The notes: generated by a model not told the origin, from the letters alone. A stretch of DNA of 64,000 nucleotides from Bettongia penicillata ogilbyi (GCA_023548195.1 JAJHZJ010000028.1:1072001-1136000), one strand, 5' to 3'; positions 21,650-33,467 are shown, counted from the stretch's first letter. Made by a program: numbers and translations.

Positions 21650-22770
21650 GTGTAATTGGTCTCTCTACTAGAGGAGAAAGTCCCTGCTCTGAAGGAATTC
21701 CAGAGTAGGATTTGTGTTGGCAGAGACCTCAAATGCATGACATGCCATGTAGCTGTGAACTGGGGCAAACCTCTTGATACTATAGCTGGCCAATACATTT
21801 TCTATAGCATGCTACATCTTCATTGCCATAATTTGACTGAAAGAGAATATAATATATTATGTTTATTGTTTGCTTACATAAAAGTATTTGATTTTATGGA
21901 ACAATATGCCATCTTAAAGGATTTCCTCCAAAAGATGTCATACTTTGAACACATTAAAGCCATAATTTAATGTTCTTTTAACAGTGCAATGACTTTGATA
22001 TGTCCCTGTTATTATTTATGTGACACAAAACAGGGAGATATATGCTTGCCAAAGATATTTGCCAATATCACAGTGTCAGGTGCAGAGTCCAAATGAGAGA
22101 GGAATTTCCTATAGATGATGACAGTTTTCAGCTACTCTTATTTACAGACGACATTGTCCTGATTTTGTTTTGTCCCAGATCATTGAAGAACCTTCTACAT
22201 GGGTTTCAAAGTCATTCTCATAAAAACAACACGGAAAAACAAATAGACAGCTGGTCTTAAGGAGTCTTGATTTCAGATCCCATCTTTGACATCTATAAGT
22301 CATTTAGACACCCAGAAAACTCTTTGAGGCTATATATTATTGAGTAGGTGGTCTTCTGAGGGAGGAGTTCTCATACAGACTGATCAGGCATTTGAAATCA
22401 CAGATGAAGTCAAAAAGAAAATATGAAAGATCATTGAAAAGAGTTGTCTAACTATCCATTTGAGAATAACCAAGGTGAAAAAGAATGCCCATTATAATAT
22501 ACAATGTGGTCAGATGGGAAAAATCAAATAAGTCAAAGAGAACCTGAAATGCATTTTGGGAAATGATGATATGACCTCAGGCTCTAAACTGAATCAAAAG
22601 GTCATCTTTTTAGCAACAATACTCTTCTAGTGAGGCTATTTGAATTTCAGACATGGCATATCACAAGAATGAATGTTTCAGATCACCCAGAGAACAATGG
22701 AAGGTCCATGAGGATCAGGTGTATTATGAATAAAGAACTTAATATGAAAAGCAATATACCTTAAGAGGAG
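21650..22770 (+). pseudogene. RTE-like LINE reverse-transcriptase remnant
   Basis: Three protein traces occur in the order expected of an RTE reverse transcriptase. The peptide ILCLLFAYIKVFDFMEQYA (frame from 21656, near 21860-21920) resembles the motif-A region of RTE ('FIDYAKAFDCVDH' type). LLFTDDIVLI at about 22135-22165 resembles the catalytic FADD motif C, with TDD in place of ADD. Near 22675-22735 a QITQRTME trace continues, after a frameshift, as an RSMRIR trace, like the conserved RTE C-terminal 'TQRxMERSMLGI' region. Stops and frameshifts separate them, so it is dead. Similarity is judged by eye and no domain search was possible. Confidence 0.5.
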
Positions 22771-22784
22771 GGAGTGGTGGAGAT

Positions 22785-22832
22785 CAGTCAACAAACATTT
22801 ATTAGTACTTAATGTGCCAGGCATGTAGTGAA
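22785..22832 (-). repeat. L2 LINE 3' scrap, antisense
   Basis: 'tcaacaaacatttattagta' and 'cttaatgtgccaggcatgta' are the reverse-complemented L2 end. Confidence 0.45.
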
Positions 22833-23202
22833 AGCCAGGCCATGCCAGCGTGCTCTGTTAGTAACCATACAATGTCAAGGGACCTAGAGGGGATCCCAGG
22901 ACATTGGGTGGAATATCTATGAAGGATTTAAAATAGGAAAATGTGTATGTTAGAGGGTGAGGTTGCAACCTGAGTCATTGAAGGGAGAACCCACATGGAT
23001 GACATCAGAGATTCATCAGAGTGTCCATGTAAGAGTAAAGAAAAGTTAAGAGCTAGCCAAGTAATGATTGATAGCAATGAAGTCTAGAATGAGAAAATGT
23101 TTATATGTGTGTGTATATAGATTCTTTTTTTTTAGTTTTAATTTTAATCTATTCAATGTCTTCTTAAGAACTGATAAGTAATTTAATATTTATAATTATT
23201 TT
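22833..23202. other. No feature recognised
   Basis: Short TG-rich and T-rich runs near 23105-23140; otherwise nothing readable. Confidence 0.5.
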
Positions 23203-23390
23203 AGACTCATAGAGTCCTATAGCTAAAAAGAACCTCAGAAACCATTGATTCCAAAGCACTCCTATGTTACAGGTGAGGAAATTAAGATTCAGGGACATTA
23301 AAAGACTTGTCCAAGATCACAGGGCTGGTGACAGACAGAGCTTGAACTTGAATCCATGTCCCCTTTCTCCCTGCCCAGTGTCCTTTCAAG
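23203..23390 (-). repeat. CORE-SINE, antisense
   Basis: 'tagactcatagagtcctata', 'ggtgaggaaattaagattca', 'acttgtccaagatcacaggg' and 'ttgaacttgaatccatgtcc' are in antisense order. It abuts a sense SINE head-on. Confidence 0.8.
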
Positions 23391-23635
23391 GCAGCTAGAT
23401 GGTACAGTGGATAGAGCACTGGGTCTGAAGTTAGGAAGATTTGGGTCCAAATCCAGAATCAGACATGTGACTTTGGTAAGTCACTTAACTTCTATCTGCC
23501 TCAATTTCCTCAACTGTTCAGTTGGAATAACACCACCTACCTCCCAAGGATGTTGTTAGAGTCAAATAGGATAATATTTGTAAAAGCACTTAACAATGCC
23601 TGGCATATAATAGGCCTTCTATAACTGCTTTCCCT
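23391..23635 (+). repeat. CORE-SINE, sense
   Basis: 'gcagctagatggtacagtgg', 'cactgggtctgaagttagga', 'gtaagtcacttaacttctat', 'caaggatgttgttagagtca' and 'cctggcatataataggcctt' span the full element. Confidence 0.88.
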
Positions 23636-23799
23636 TCCTGTTCCAGCATACTATAACAGTTATATCTTTTCCTAACAGAACATAGTTGACCCAATTATGG
23701 ATTCTCTTTTATTATTCTTATCTACATTAAGGGATAGCTGGATAAAAATATGATTGTTCAGTTTGTAGTAACTATTAGAACTTCAGGTATATTGTCCAG

Positions 23800-24055
23800 G
23801 AGGCAGGCGTAGTATATAGGAAATAGCAGGCAATCGGGAGTTCACAAACCAGAGTTTGGATCCAGGTTCTGCCACCAATCATCTTTTTGATGTTAGTCGA
23901 ATCACATGACCTCACCTGTGTTGCAATTCCTTTATCTATCAAAGGGTTGAATTTCACTAAATGATTCCTAAATGGCAATAAAGAGATAGGAAAGGGATAG
24001 GTATTAGAACTGTGTGATCTCTAAGGTCTCTTTAGATATAACAATTTCTGAGATG
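23800..24055 (+). repeat. CORE-SINE, sense, with internal insertion
   Basis: 'gaggcaggcgtagtatatag', 'tttggatccaggttctgcca', 'tcctttatctatcaaagggt' and 'tgatctctaaggtctcttta' follow SINE order with extra sequence before the tail. Confidence 0.5.
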
Positions 24056-24772
24056 TGATCTGCTTTGGCCTCTGATTGAATTGTGTTGATCAGTTATTCA
24101 GAGATCAATTCCTTCATTTCCTTTTAATTCATTTTTACCTTCCAGGCATTCCTCCGTGTTAGTTCTTCACCCTAATTAGGATTTACTGCTATCTTCTCAA
24201 TGTGACATCTCCCCATCCTACTAATCCTAGCCTGTATAATCTCTAACCTCTATTAGGAACAGGTGTGCTAAGTATGCCTTATCTTTCCAAAAATCTATCT
24301 TCCAATACATTAGTGAAGTTGAATGTTCACAGAATCACATAATTTAACTTAATTAGCATGTCAGTTTCCAATACACATTTCAAAAAATATTCACCAATTA
24401 AACCCAAACTAGACCAATGCAGACTAAAATTGAAATGTCACTATGGCATTTGCTGTCATATTACAGAATTGTAGTTTCCCAAGCTAGCTCTTAGGAAGCT
24501 TTGTTATTTCATATTGGGCACCATGCTTCAATATGTGTAGTTGACATCAGGCAAATAGTGGTCTATGGATATGGGTGTATTGAACAAATTCACTGTGCTT
24601 TCCTCACTAATCATCCTTTGGCACAGATAATTGTATGTCCAGTCATAACACACAATTTACTCAACCGTGCTTTTGCTCAAAAATAAACTCCATTAAAATA
24701 AGGATATACATAATGAAGTAATATCTAATTATGAAAATTTACCTGTATGTTTAGATAATGATCCAGTGTGAT
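24056..24772. other. No repeat recognised; AT-rich
   Basis: Repeat-poor stretch with ATTA-rich motifs near 24335-24360 ('cataatttaacttaattagc'). Nothing coding. Confidence 0.45.
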
Positions 24773-24885
24773 GTGAGAGGCAGCATGGTGTAGAGGATAA
24801 AGAGATGGCCTCAGAGTCCTATAACCTGACTTAAAGTTCTACTTCTGATACCTACTGACTGTACGATCCTGGATAACTCAACCAC
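24773..24885 (+). repeat. CORE-SINE 5' half, sense
   Basis: 'aggcagcatggtgtagagga', 'gatggcctcagagtcctata' and 'ctgactgtacgatcctggat' fit the SINE head and core; the tail is missing. Confidence 0.65.
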
Positions 24886-25477
24886 CCCCACCATACACCC
24901 TAGCCAACTATCCAATCCCTAAATTAAAATGTAGGTATCAATCCGCATTAGTTGAAGGCACTTTTCACTGAGAATTCACTATACCAATGAAATCACAAGT
25001 CTATTTTTCCTCCTCATCTTTCATTCCCCCCTCCAAAACAATTAGTATTTAAAGTAATGAGACTCAATTCTTTGACATATCTGTTAATAATCCCTGTGCT
25101 CATGTAAACTGTAATTCATCTATGCCTTCTTAGTCTGGGCTTTTCTTGCACATGTTCTGTAAGTTCTCCATAGGCAATCTGTGATATACTGAAGCAGGTC
25201 CTTAAATATTTTAATATTTTAGGGATAACAGTACAATGTTTAGGCTAATCATCTCTTGTTCTTTGTGCTACATTATGAGTAGCATACACTACTTTGAAAG
25301 ACTTTAGAACTACTCCTCTTTGATACCTTTTATATTCTATTTTAGAAACAAATTATCACTGACAATCTATTATCTTCCACTTACCCATCTGCCGTATGAC
25401 TTTCCATTGACTTTTGGGTCATTGAATTTTTAATTGCTGATTATGATAACAATAACATTAATGCTAATCATATGGCA
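24886..25477. other. No feature recognised
   Basis: AT-rich sequence without readable repeats or frames. Confidence 0.5.
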
Positions 25478-25582
25478 TTTATAGACTGATTTAAGGTTTC
25501 CAATGTGTCTTAAGTACATCATCTCATTTGATCCTGACAAGAATGTGATATAGGAGTCGTTGCTATTCCCATGCTACATGTG
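25478..25582 (-). repeat. CORE-SINE, antisense, left part
   Basis: 'tttatagactgatttaaggt', 'acatcatctcatttgatcct' and 'ggagtcgttgctattcccat' are the tail side of an antisense CORE-SINE. The expected next blocks appear only after 26056. Confidence 0.55.
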
Positions 25583-26055
25583 GCAAGGTTCCTCATGTAG
25601 CAAGGTCTGACATAGTGAGGACTATGCCCCTCCATGGAGCATGAAGGTGTCATCATGTGGTTCTAAAGGAGACAGAAGAGACAACTCAGTTCAATGAAGT
25701 AAGAGAGTTCTAGTTCTCACCCAAGGGGAAGTTTCTCAAAGTCTCTGGAATATTCAAAATGGGCATAGAAACATCATGATAGAGACTGCCAACTCCTCTG
25801 ATATCTTCCCAGAGTCTTTTCTTTCAGCATGCTGAAATGGGAATGGCATTTTACATAACTCCTCTCAAGGCTAGAAACCAGAGGTGTCTGATGTAACTCA
25901 ATGCTGGAAGAGAACTCAAAGACCTCTGAAAAACTGAAGACCTCTGTTCTCTTGTTCTCAGCAGCTCTGCCCCACCCTTCCAAAAGGGCAATACATTTAT
26001 CTTCACCAAGAGGAGAAAGCCCCATATCAATGAGCTTTAGGACTGAGGTTAAATA
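25583..26055. other. About 470-bp unassigned insert inside a SINE
   Basis: Non-SINE sequence separating two halves that look like one antisense CORE-SINE. It is less AT-rich than its surroundings and holds a minus frame of 83 codons without a domain. It could be a short solo LTR or another non-autonomous insert; I found no clean flanking duplication. Confidence 0.35.
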
Positions 26056-26150
26056 TGGATAAAGGAAGTGAGTTAAGAGAAGTTAATTGATTTGCCCAGC
26101 AACACTGTAGCAGAGATTTAAACTCATATATTCCTGATTCCATATCCAGG
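26056..26150 (-). repeat. CORE-SINE, antisense, right part
   Basis: 'aagagaagttaattgatttg', 'cccagcaacactgtagcaga' and 'gatttaaactcatatattcc' are the core side of the antisense SINE begun at 25478. Confidence 0.5.
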
Positions 26151-26495
26151 TGGATATATTAGATAGATATGTCCATATCTACTATGCTACCAAGATTATA
26201 ATATACTACTAAGATTCTTCTGATGAGGTAGCATCCCAAAACTCATAGCCACATAGTGTCATTGGGGAACTGTTGGTAGAAAAAAAAAAGAATATATGTC
26301 ATAGTGGAAGGTAGGATCATTGCAGGAAATGAGCATTTTCCCAAAGATATATCCACCTTCCTTATGTTTGCTCATCTGCAGTGTCTGCGCAAAAGGTGAC
26401 AAATTCAGCTAGCTGTCTATCCCCCTATGTGCAACAATGTGAGCACTATGAATACTTCACTCACTTGCTTTATTCAGTGTGGATTAAGTAGCTGG
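26151..26495. other. No feature recognised
   Basis: Nothing beyond a short A-run near 26280. Confidence 0.5.
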
Positions 26496-27465
26496 GGATC
26501 TATTTTTAAAGTTTAATTTATATTATTTAGAATAAATATTTTCTCTCCCTCCTATCCCCCCCAGTTAAAAAACAACAAAGAAATGATAGCAGCAAAGAAA
26601 ATATGAGCAAACAAAGCAAATTCTTTCGTTAACTATGTCCAAAAAATATGTCTTATTCTGTATATTGAGCTAATCCTTTCTCTGTCCAGAATTGGGTACT
26701 ATATTTCATTTTCAGTCCTCTTCAGTACTTTGCCATTCCATTAATCAAAGTTCTAAAGTTTTTCAAAGCTGTCTTTTCTTTATAATGTTGTTGTTTTATA
26801 AATTATTTTCCTCTTTCTGTTCATATCACTCTGGATTAGTTCATATAGGTTTTCCCACTTTTCTCTTACATTGTATATTTCATTATTTCTTATGGTGAAA
26901 AAATATCACATTACATTACCTATGACAGTTTGTTCAGCCATTCCCCAATAGGAGGACACTTCCTTCGTTTTCAATTTTTAGCTACTATAAAAAGCTGACC
27001 CACATATTTTTGTACATATGAATCCTTTTCTTCTTTCTTTGATTACTATGGGTTATATACTTAATAGTGATTTCACTGCATCAAAGTATATACACAGTTT
27101 AGCAACTTTGAGGGAATAGGTCAGAAATGTTTTCCACAATATTTGGACCAAAGCAAAGCTCTCTGAACAGTGTATTAGTGTGTTTATTTGGCTTATTTCC
27201 TCGTAATGTCTCCAAAATTTGTAATTTCTATTTTTTGTCATCTCTACCAATCTGATAGCTGTGAGATGTAATCTCAGAGTTGCATTATTTTGCATTTCTG
27301 AAATTATTAATGACTATTAATGATTTTATATGACTATTGATAGTTTAAATTTTTTCTTTTGAAAATTTTACATTCATATCCTTTGATCATTTCATCTATG
27401 GTAAAATAGTTATTCTTATAAATTCAATCAGTTTCTTACAAATCTTGAATACAAGATTTTTACAA
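26496..27465 (-). mobile_element. L1 LINE 3' end, antisense, 5'-truncated
   Basis: 'tattttctctccctcctatc', 'tttcttatggtgaaaaaata', 'tttgttcagccattccccaa', 'ttgtacatatgaatcctttt', 'actgcatcaaagtata', 'ctgatagctgtgagatgtaa' and 'tcatatcctttgatcatttc' follow the marsupial L1 3' region in reverse. More of the element is kept than in the copy at 20196, but no usable ORF2. Confidence 0.85.
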
Positions 27466-27901
27466 CTGACTTGATATTCTAAGGCAATAAGTACAATGTC
27501 ATCTGATACCAGTAACATCTATAGAATCTCACCACAGAAATGGAATCATTCTTTCTGAAAGTTTCCTGAACCTTCGGTGAACATGAGTTTCTTTTTTCTA
27601 GTCAATTCCAGATTGATCATCAGAGAACCATCAAATACATTAACTTTTGTTTTATCCATGGAAGAATTATGTATGATCTTAACATGTGCAGAGTGCACAT
27701 CCTTTTTGATTTGAGTTTTTAATGCTATATTTCCCTCTTAACTGTTCTTAATCAGCAAACCATAAACACAGCAAGATCTTATAGTCTCTGCACATTGATT
27801 CTTGATATTCATCTAACTAAAGATGAATTCTGCTGAAGAGACCAGTCTCTGAAAATCTGCCTACTCCTTTCCCATATTTTGAGCAATGATACCCTCAAAC
27901 T
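27466..27901. other. No feature recognised
   Basis: AT-rich, possibly the decayed flank of an older element. I could not match it. Confidence 0.4.
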
Positions 27902-28085
27902 GGGCAGCTAAGTGGCACAGTAGATAGAGTGCCAGGCCTGGAGTCAGGAAGATCTGAGTTCAAATATGTCCTCCAACACTTATTACCTGTGACCTTGAGT
28001 CAGTCACTTAACCCTATTTGCTGCAGTTTCCTCATCTGCATATCTTTGCCAAGAAAACCCCAAATGGGGCCACAAATGTATAAAG
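27902..28085 (+). mobile_element. RTE-tailed tRNA SINE with internal deletion
   Basis: 'gggcagctaagtggcacagt', 'gccaggcctggagtcaggaa', 'agtcacttaaccctatttgc' and 'cagtttcctcatctgcatat' run directly into 'ctttgccaagaaaaccccaa'. The block that normally lies between (a 'gtaaaatgagctggagaagg' type segment) is missing. Confidence 0.9.
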
Positions 28086-28193
28086 GTATATACACAAATA
28101 TGTATTATATATAATAAATGTATATTGGATATGTTCATATTTTTAGTGAATATATGTTTGAATATATTCAAAAACTATGCATACATAAAATGG
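28086..28193. repeat. AT-rich low-complexity sequence
   Basis: TATA/TGTA-rich lead-in to the microsatellite. Confidence 0.6.
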
Positions 28194-28286
28194 GTGTATA
28201 TGTGTATATATGTTTATGTATATATATATGTGTGTATATATGTGTGTGTGTGTGTGTATATATATATATACACATATACACACATT
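28194..28286. repeat. (TGTATA)n/(TG)n/(TA)n compound microsatellite
   Basis: Alternating TGTATA, TG and TA runs. The tyrosine/cysteine/isoleucine-rich frames on both strands are artefacts of it. Confidence 0.9.
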
Positions 28287-29074
28287 CCTTTTTTTTCTCC
28301 TTAATGTCATTTTGTCAACCATCACTAAAGTTAAAGTCATTCTGAACCTTTTCTTATGTTCTCAAGTTTTCCATAGTTGTGGCTTTAGTTCTTTAAGGTT
28401 TTATGCAGACTGACATCAAAAGGTCTTATAACTAACTCATACTCTTTCATCTTTCAACAGCCTTTAACTACCTGTTTACAATTTAACAGGGTGATGTTAA
28501 TTACTACCTGAACATTCCCAATTACTTCTCGAAGTACTTCCAGCTCATTCACTTTACTCTGCATCCTTTTAGCACTAAAAGGAACATGTTCTCTGCTTTG
28601 AGTATTTTATCTTAAGATGGAATAGAGAGAGTAAACCTCCTACATATATGGAAACGAGAGGCAGCGTAATTCCCCTTAGGTCCCCACAAAACCCTGGAAC
28701 CATCTTTTTCCAATCAGGAAAAAGTAATGTCCTTCTATTTGACTTCTCCCAGACTCACTAGCTCCCTGACCTGCTTTAGCACGAAATGATTTCTTGGCTC
28801 AGCTCTGCAAGCTTCTGCATTTTACAACCTAAGATACAATCAAGACTTTTGAGAGAAATTGCTTATTTTTTTAAAGGCCCAGGCACTTTCTTCTTCAGAA
28901 TATTTTAAAATAAATTTATTACAAAACAGAAGCAGAGATATAGAGTAGTCTCTTCACAGTCACATATTTTCTTTGAAATAAAGGCATTTAATCAAATTTG
29001 AAAACCAAACTAAACTCAAAGAAGCATACTGTTTCGGAGAATGAGAGACTTAGAAAAGAAAAAAAAACAGATAC
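28287..29074. other. No feature recognised
   Basis: Mixed sequence with no readable repeat. Confidence 0.5.
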
Positions 29075-29240
29075 TTTGGAAAGAGCCTTGGCTCTGTATT
29101 CAAATCTCATCACTGATGCTTATTATCTCTGTGACCTTGGACAAGTCATTTAGTTCCCCTGGCCCCAGTTTCCTCATCTGTAAATGAGGACTCAATGACC
29201 TCTGAGGTTCCACTTCAACTCTAGATCTATGATCCTTCCT
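29075..29240 (+). repeat. CORE-SINE, sense
   Basis: 'gtattcaaatctcatcactg', 'ctgtgaccttggacaagtca', 'ccagtttcctcatctgtaaa' and 'caatgacctctgaggttcca' are clear SINE blocks; the head is missing. Confidence 0.82.
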
Positions 29241-30522
29241 TCTCTTCCAAATCTATATGCCTCTCTTACCTCTTCTTTCATTCCTATTCCTGCTCTTCCA
29301 TCACAAAATTATCAGGAATTTGTTGGGTTTAAGGAATTTTTGCAGCCTAAGAAAAGTTTTTAAGTGTGCTTTGTCCTATCCAGAAGAGCAATACCTGGCC
29401 TTGAACATTCACTGGCCCTGATGAAATATCACAAGAAGCCATGGGAACTGAGGAAATCAAGGTTATTTCAGACTTCATGAATATGTGAGAAAGAAAATTG
29501 AGCCTATGAGGATCTATTTGCAAATGAAGATGACTTCCTTGAACTTTAGGATATGGAACCCAAGTTTGTAGCAGGGGTAAAAAGAATATCACCAAAAATC
29601 TTGATTGACTCCTCTAATGAGAACCTGTGATTTCTTTCTAATAACCCATGCTGTTTCCCTATTAATTTCATTCCAGTGCTTAATCGTCAGTGCATGACAC
29701 TTTAACCACTAAGCTTATTATGCTATAAATAGTTACCTTACTGTTCCTTTAGAGCAGACATAAATGGGAAGAAATCTCTTGTTTCCAAAATACCTCCTTA
29801 GTGTTTAAATGTTAAGACCAGAATTGCACCAGGTGAAATAAACAAATCAACCGAGATAAAAAAAAATGATTTCTTCGTTCTCTTCAATTTCCTGACCCTG
29901 AATAGGTAAAAGGCTTTTCAATGTCTTTTTCTTTTATGAAACATCACTAGGATAGATATTCTTTTATTGGTCCAAAAAAGAAAAGAGGCTATGTTTCCAT
30001 GTGAGAGCATTAGTGTGTCTCTATCTATGCAAACAGATCAGGCTAGTTCATTCCACAATACCTTGGGCTGTGTCATGTCAGTGCATTTTTATAACAACCT
30101 CAAAGATAAAAATAAGTTACAGAGGATTTTATCAGGACCCTCAGTTATGGGAATTCATTATGCCAAGGGAACAAGGCTAGAATCAGGCATCAAGGAGGAA
30201 TCATAGGGCACAATTTCAGCTTAGCAATAAATAAGATTCTTTCTGTCTCTCTGTCTCTTTTCCCTTCTCTCTGTCTCTCTTTCTCTCTGTCTGTATTACT
30301 TCATTGTCATATATGGAAAGAAAATGTGGTTACATCAGTAAATTAGATTTTCAGAAATTATAATGAAATGCCTCCAAGAACTACCTTCCAGAAATGGGGG
30401 GTTGTACTTCTGGGGACAATGCCCCTACCCACAAATATAATAATCTAGTGTCTAGAATTGAGAATGTTTAGATTTTAGTTCTCATCTGGCCAAAGGCTTT
30501 GATATACAGATGATGTATAATT
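29241..30522. other. No feature recognised; CT-rich tract 30237-30297
   Basis: Repeat-poor apart from a TCTGTCTC-type pyrimidine tract. Short frames at 29347-29595 (minus) and 29967-30206 (plus) show no domain. Confidence 0.45.
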
Positions 30523-30572
30523 CAATAGCCATTTATTAAATGCCTCATATGTGAAAGATGATATGCTTTTCG
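30523..30572 (-). repeat. L2 LINE 3' scrap, antisense
   Basis: 'caatagccatttattaaatg' and CCTCATATGTG match the reverse-complemented L2 end. Two SINEs follow. Confidence 0.5.
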
Positions 30573-30574
30573 CT

Positions 30575-30803
30575 TTTGTTGCTAAGTAGTTTTCAGTTGC
30601 GTCCAACTCTTTGTGACTCCATTTGGGGTTTTATCGGCAGAGATGTTGGAGTAGTTTGCCTGTTACAGTTCATTTTACAGATAAGGAACTGAGATACACA
30701 GTGACTTGCCCTTGGTTACACAACTAGTAAGCATCTGAAGTAGGATTTGAACTCATGAAAATCCAGGCTCAGAACTCTATTCACTATATCACCTACCTGC
30801 CAA
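30575..30803 (-). mobile_element. RTE-tailed tRNA SINE, antisense, first of a pair
   Basis: Antisense order: 'tgcgtccaactctttgtgac', 'tccatttggggttttatcgg', 'gttggagtagtttgcctgtt', 'gtgacttgcccttggttaca' and 'aggatttgaactcatgaaaa', ending near 'tcacctacctgcc'. Confidence 0.9.
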
Positions 30804-30821
30804 TGATTTATCAAATTTATT

Positions 30822-31075
30822 TTTTGGTTGTTGTTGTTCAATTTTGTCTGACTTTTCATGACTCCATTTGGGATTTTCTTGGCAAAGATACTGGAGTAGT
30901 TTGTTATTTCCTCCTTCAGTTCACTTTATAGACAAGGAAACTGAGGCAAACAGGGTTCGGTGACTTCCCCAGGGTCACATACCTAGCAAGTATCTGAGGT
31001 GAGATTTGAACTCATGAAGGTAAGTCTTCCTGAGTCTAGGTCCAGCATTCTGTCGATTGTACTGCCTAGCTTCAG
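30822..31075 (-). mobile_element. RTE-tailed tRNA SINE, antisense, second of a pair
   Basis: A second full copy in the same orientation about 20 bp away: 'tgttgttgttcaattttgtc', 'gactccatttgggattttct', 'aaggaaactgaggcaaacag', 'agggtcacatacctagcaag' and 'ttgtactgcctagctt'. Confidence 0.92.
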
Positions 31076-31079
31076 GTAA

Positions 31080-31101
31080 TTAGGACCAAGCTTGGTCCTA
31101 A
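31080..31101. other. 22-bp perfect palindrome
   Basis: An 11-base arm TTAGGACCAAG is followed immediately by its exact reverse complement, with no spacer and a HindIII-type AAGCTT centre. It lies just outside the SINE pair. No protein site or element terminus is recognised. Confidence 0.9.
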
Positions 31102-33467
31102 AGAAGACATAAAGAAACGTGACTCCCTTCCTTCTTTGAAGAGTTGGGAATGCATGAGTATGGAACTCTCGGATTCAGTTTATAAACTAATAGTAAGGCT
31201 GACATTTTTTCTCCTTTTTTTTTATTCTTTGCTAAAAGGAATGACTCCTTGGGTGAGGGAAGGAGTACAATATATTGAGAAATGGATGTGACAACGTAAC
31301 AACGGATCTCAACAATATATACTGATAAATTAACTCAAAATAATTTTAAAAGAGAGAACTAAAGGAATATGAGTGTTGAAGAAGTCTACAAAGGCCTTGT
31401 GGCCCCTAATATGAGCCTTGAAAGTAGAGAATGACTGAAACTCACCTGGTTTTTGTTCTTCATCTATCAAGTTGGAGAGGTCCTTTCCAGGAACTTTCTG
31501 AAATAATTACTCTTATTCAATATGAATGTTGTGACCCTATTCTAGTAAACAAAGAGAAAACAATAGAACCTGACTTTAGCGAGGTGACTTCTGTCCCTTA
31601 TAACAAAAGTGATTTAGGGAGATTAAATGGTACGTCCATTGGAAGCTTCAGGTATGGATAGAGTTGAGTGATGAGTGAGAGAGAAGCAAGTGTACCTAAG
31701 AACAAAGAAGACAGTGACAAGAGGGTGAAGGACAAAGTATCTCATCTCATCAAAGAGAGACTTCAATGAAAACAAAAGGTCAATCACTCTTTGAATTTGG
31801 TGATAGCAAAGGACAAATAGAGCAGAAAATTTATGTTTCCCTCACTATAAAAACCTACAGGTCTATGAGGTCCAGGTTGACTTTCCTACCTAGTTTGTCA
31901 GAGAGGAGACCTATGCTGGAGGTTTAGAATGATAGGAGCAAAAAAACAGCAGTAAGCCTTGGGCTTGCTTAAACTCACAGACTTTTGCTGAAAATTCTTC
32001 AAGTCTATCTGGAAATCCACCAGAAGTAAGGGCATTTTGCTTTCCTCAAATTTGCTAAATTTAGCCTCCATATTTTGTGCATGGATCCAGAGTCCATTTC
32101 ATATTCTCTTTTTGAGTTTCTGAGAGTATAAAAGTAAGAGAAAGATACCTTAATAAAATGTATTGTTAAAATGTTAAATATCTACTTATATGTATGAATA
32201 TAAATATACATATATACATAAGCACATATGTAATACATTTATGAATTTGGTCAGAATGACCCTGTCCATTCTTTATATGGTCCTTTAAATTGACATGATT
32301 AATTTGATATCGTCTATTTTAGATAGCCAGAAAATGGCATTATTTTTTATTCCATTCTCTTTCCAGTATCAAGTGGAAAATAGAACATAAACATTTAATA
32401 CTACTTGCAGGGTTCCTCCTCTAGTTCTAATTTGCACTGGCTTCCTGGGTGTTCAGTGAGCAACTACGATTATTTTCAAAGATCTAGGGATAACCCTAAG
32501 GGACTTCTTTCTTAATATTATTTCCTAAGAGCCCCTACCACTGTGCTTCCCATTGACAACCATCAAACTTTAACATTTAGGAAAGATATTTTCTGAGAAA
32601 ATTACAGTAGCATTCTCTCCAAAGGTGGGGCATACTCTTGTCTTGCATACAAAGGGTCTCTGGGAAAAAGGGCTAAAATTTAAAGTACAGCGTTAATGAG
32701 GCACACGTATACAGAACATATGGGGTAAAGAGGTACCTCCCAGTTCCTCGGTACTAGAAGTTCTTTTCTCCCTTATAGAATCCTCATGAAATTCCCATTT
32801 AGTGTAGCTCTCTAATAGGTTCAAAGTGTTAGTGCCCTCATATAGTTCATAGGCGACACCTCTTTATCTCAAGGGTCGTAATTCACCTTTCCTACTATGT
32901 CTATTTTGTTCTTCATGCATCTCTCAACTCTTGATGTAGATGCTGCCATTAGCTATTACTGCTCTGATGAACACCATTGTTGATGTTACTAAGAACTCAA
33001 GATCTCCTGACCTTTTAAAGTTCACAAAATCATAACCTGTTTGAATCTGTCTCAGGATACTTTTTTGTGTAACATCAGGAGAAAAAAAAACAAGAGACAA
33101 AGGTAGTCATGTGCTCATAGCATCTAAGTCCATATATGAGACAGGGAAGCCATTCTTTCCCTTAGAATCCCTCAGGATAACAGACTTGTTATAATAGTGA
33201 TTATAATAATTAATAATAAAGCTTGTTATCTTTCAGACAAGAGCTAAGAGAATAGAAATATAGTATCATCTTTTCTCAGGACACTTTCTGTTTACCTTCA
33301 ATATGTCTCTTTTTTGCTCTGGGTTGGATGTGCTATCTCCTATTAGTCCAATTTCTCTGATAACAAGGTCAATGTATGTTCCAAAATTAAGGATCTGTCC
33401 ACTCACTGTGATTAAGTCAGAGGGAGATTCCTTAATACTCATTTTGTTTCAATGATTACTTGAACTG
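31102..33467. other. No feature recognised
   Basis: About 2.4 kb without a readable SINE or LINE, apart from a possible decayed L2 continuation just after 31102. Contains A/T runs and a 76-codon frame (31431-31661) lacking a domain. Confidence 0.45.

Noticed and set aside
30575..31075. Spaced repeats suggestive of a CRISPR array
   Set aside because: The repeated units are two SINEs in a vertebrate genome; there is no short repeat-spacer periodicity anywhere in the window.
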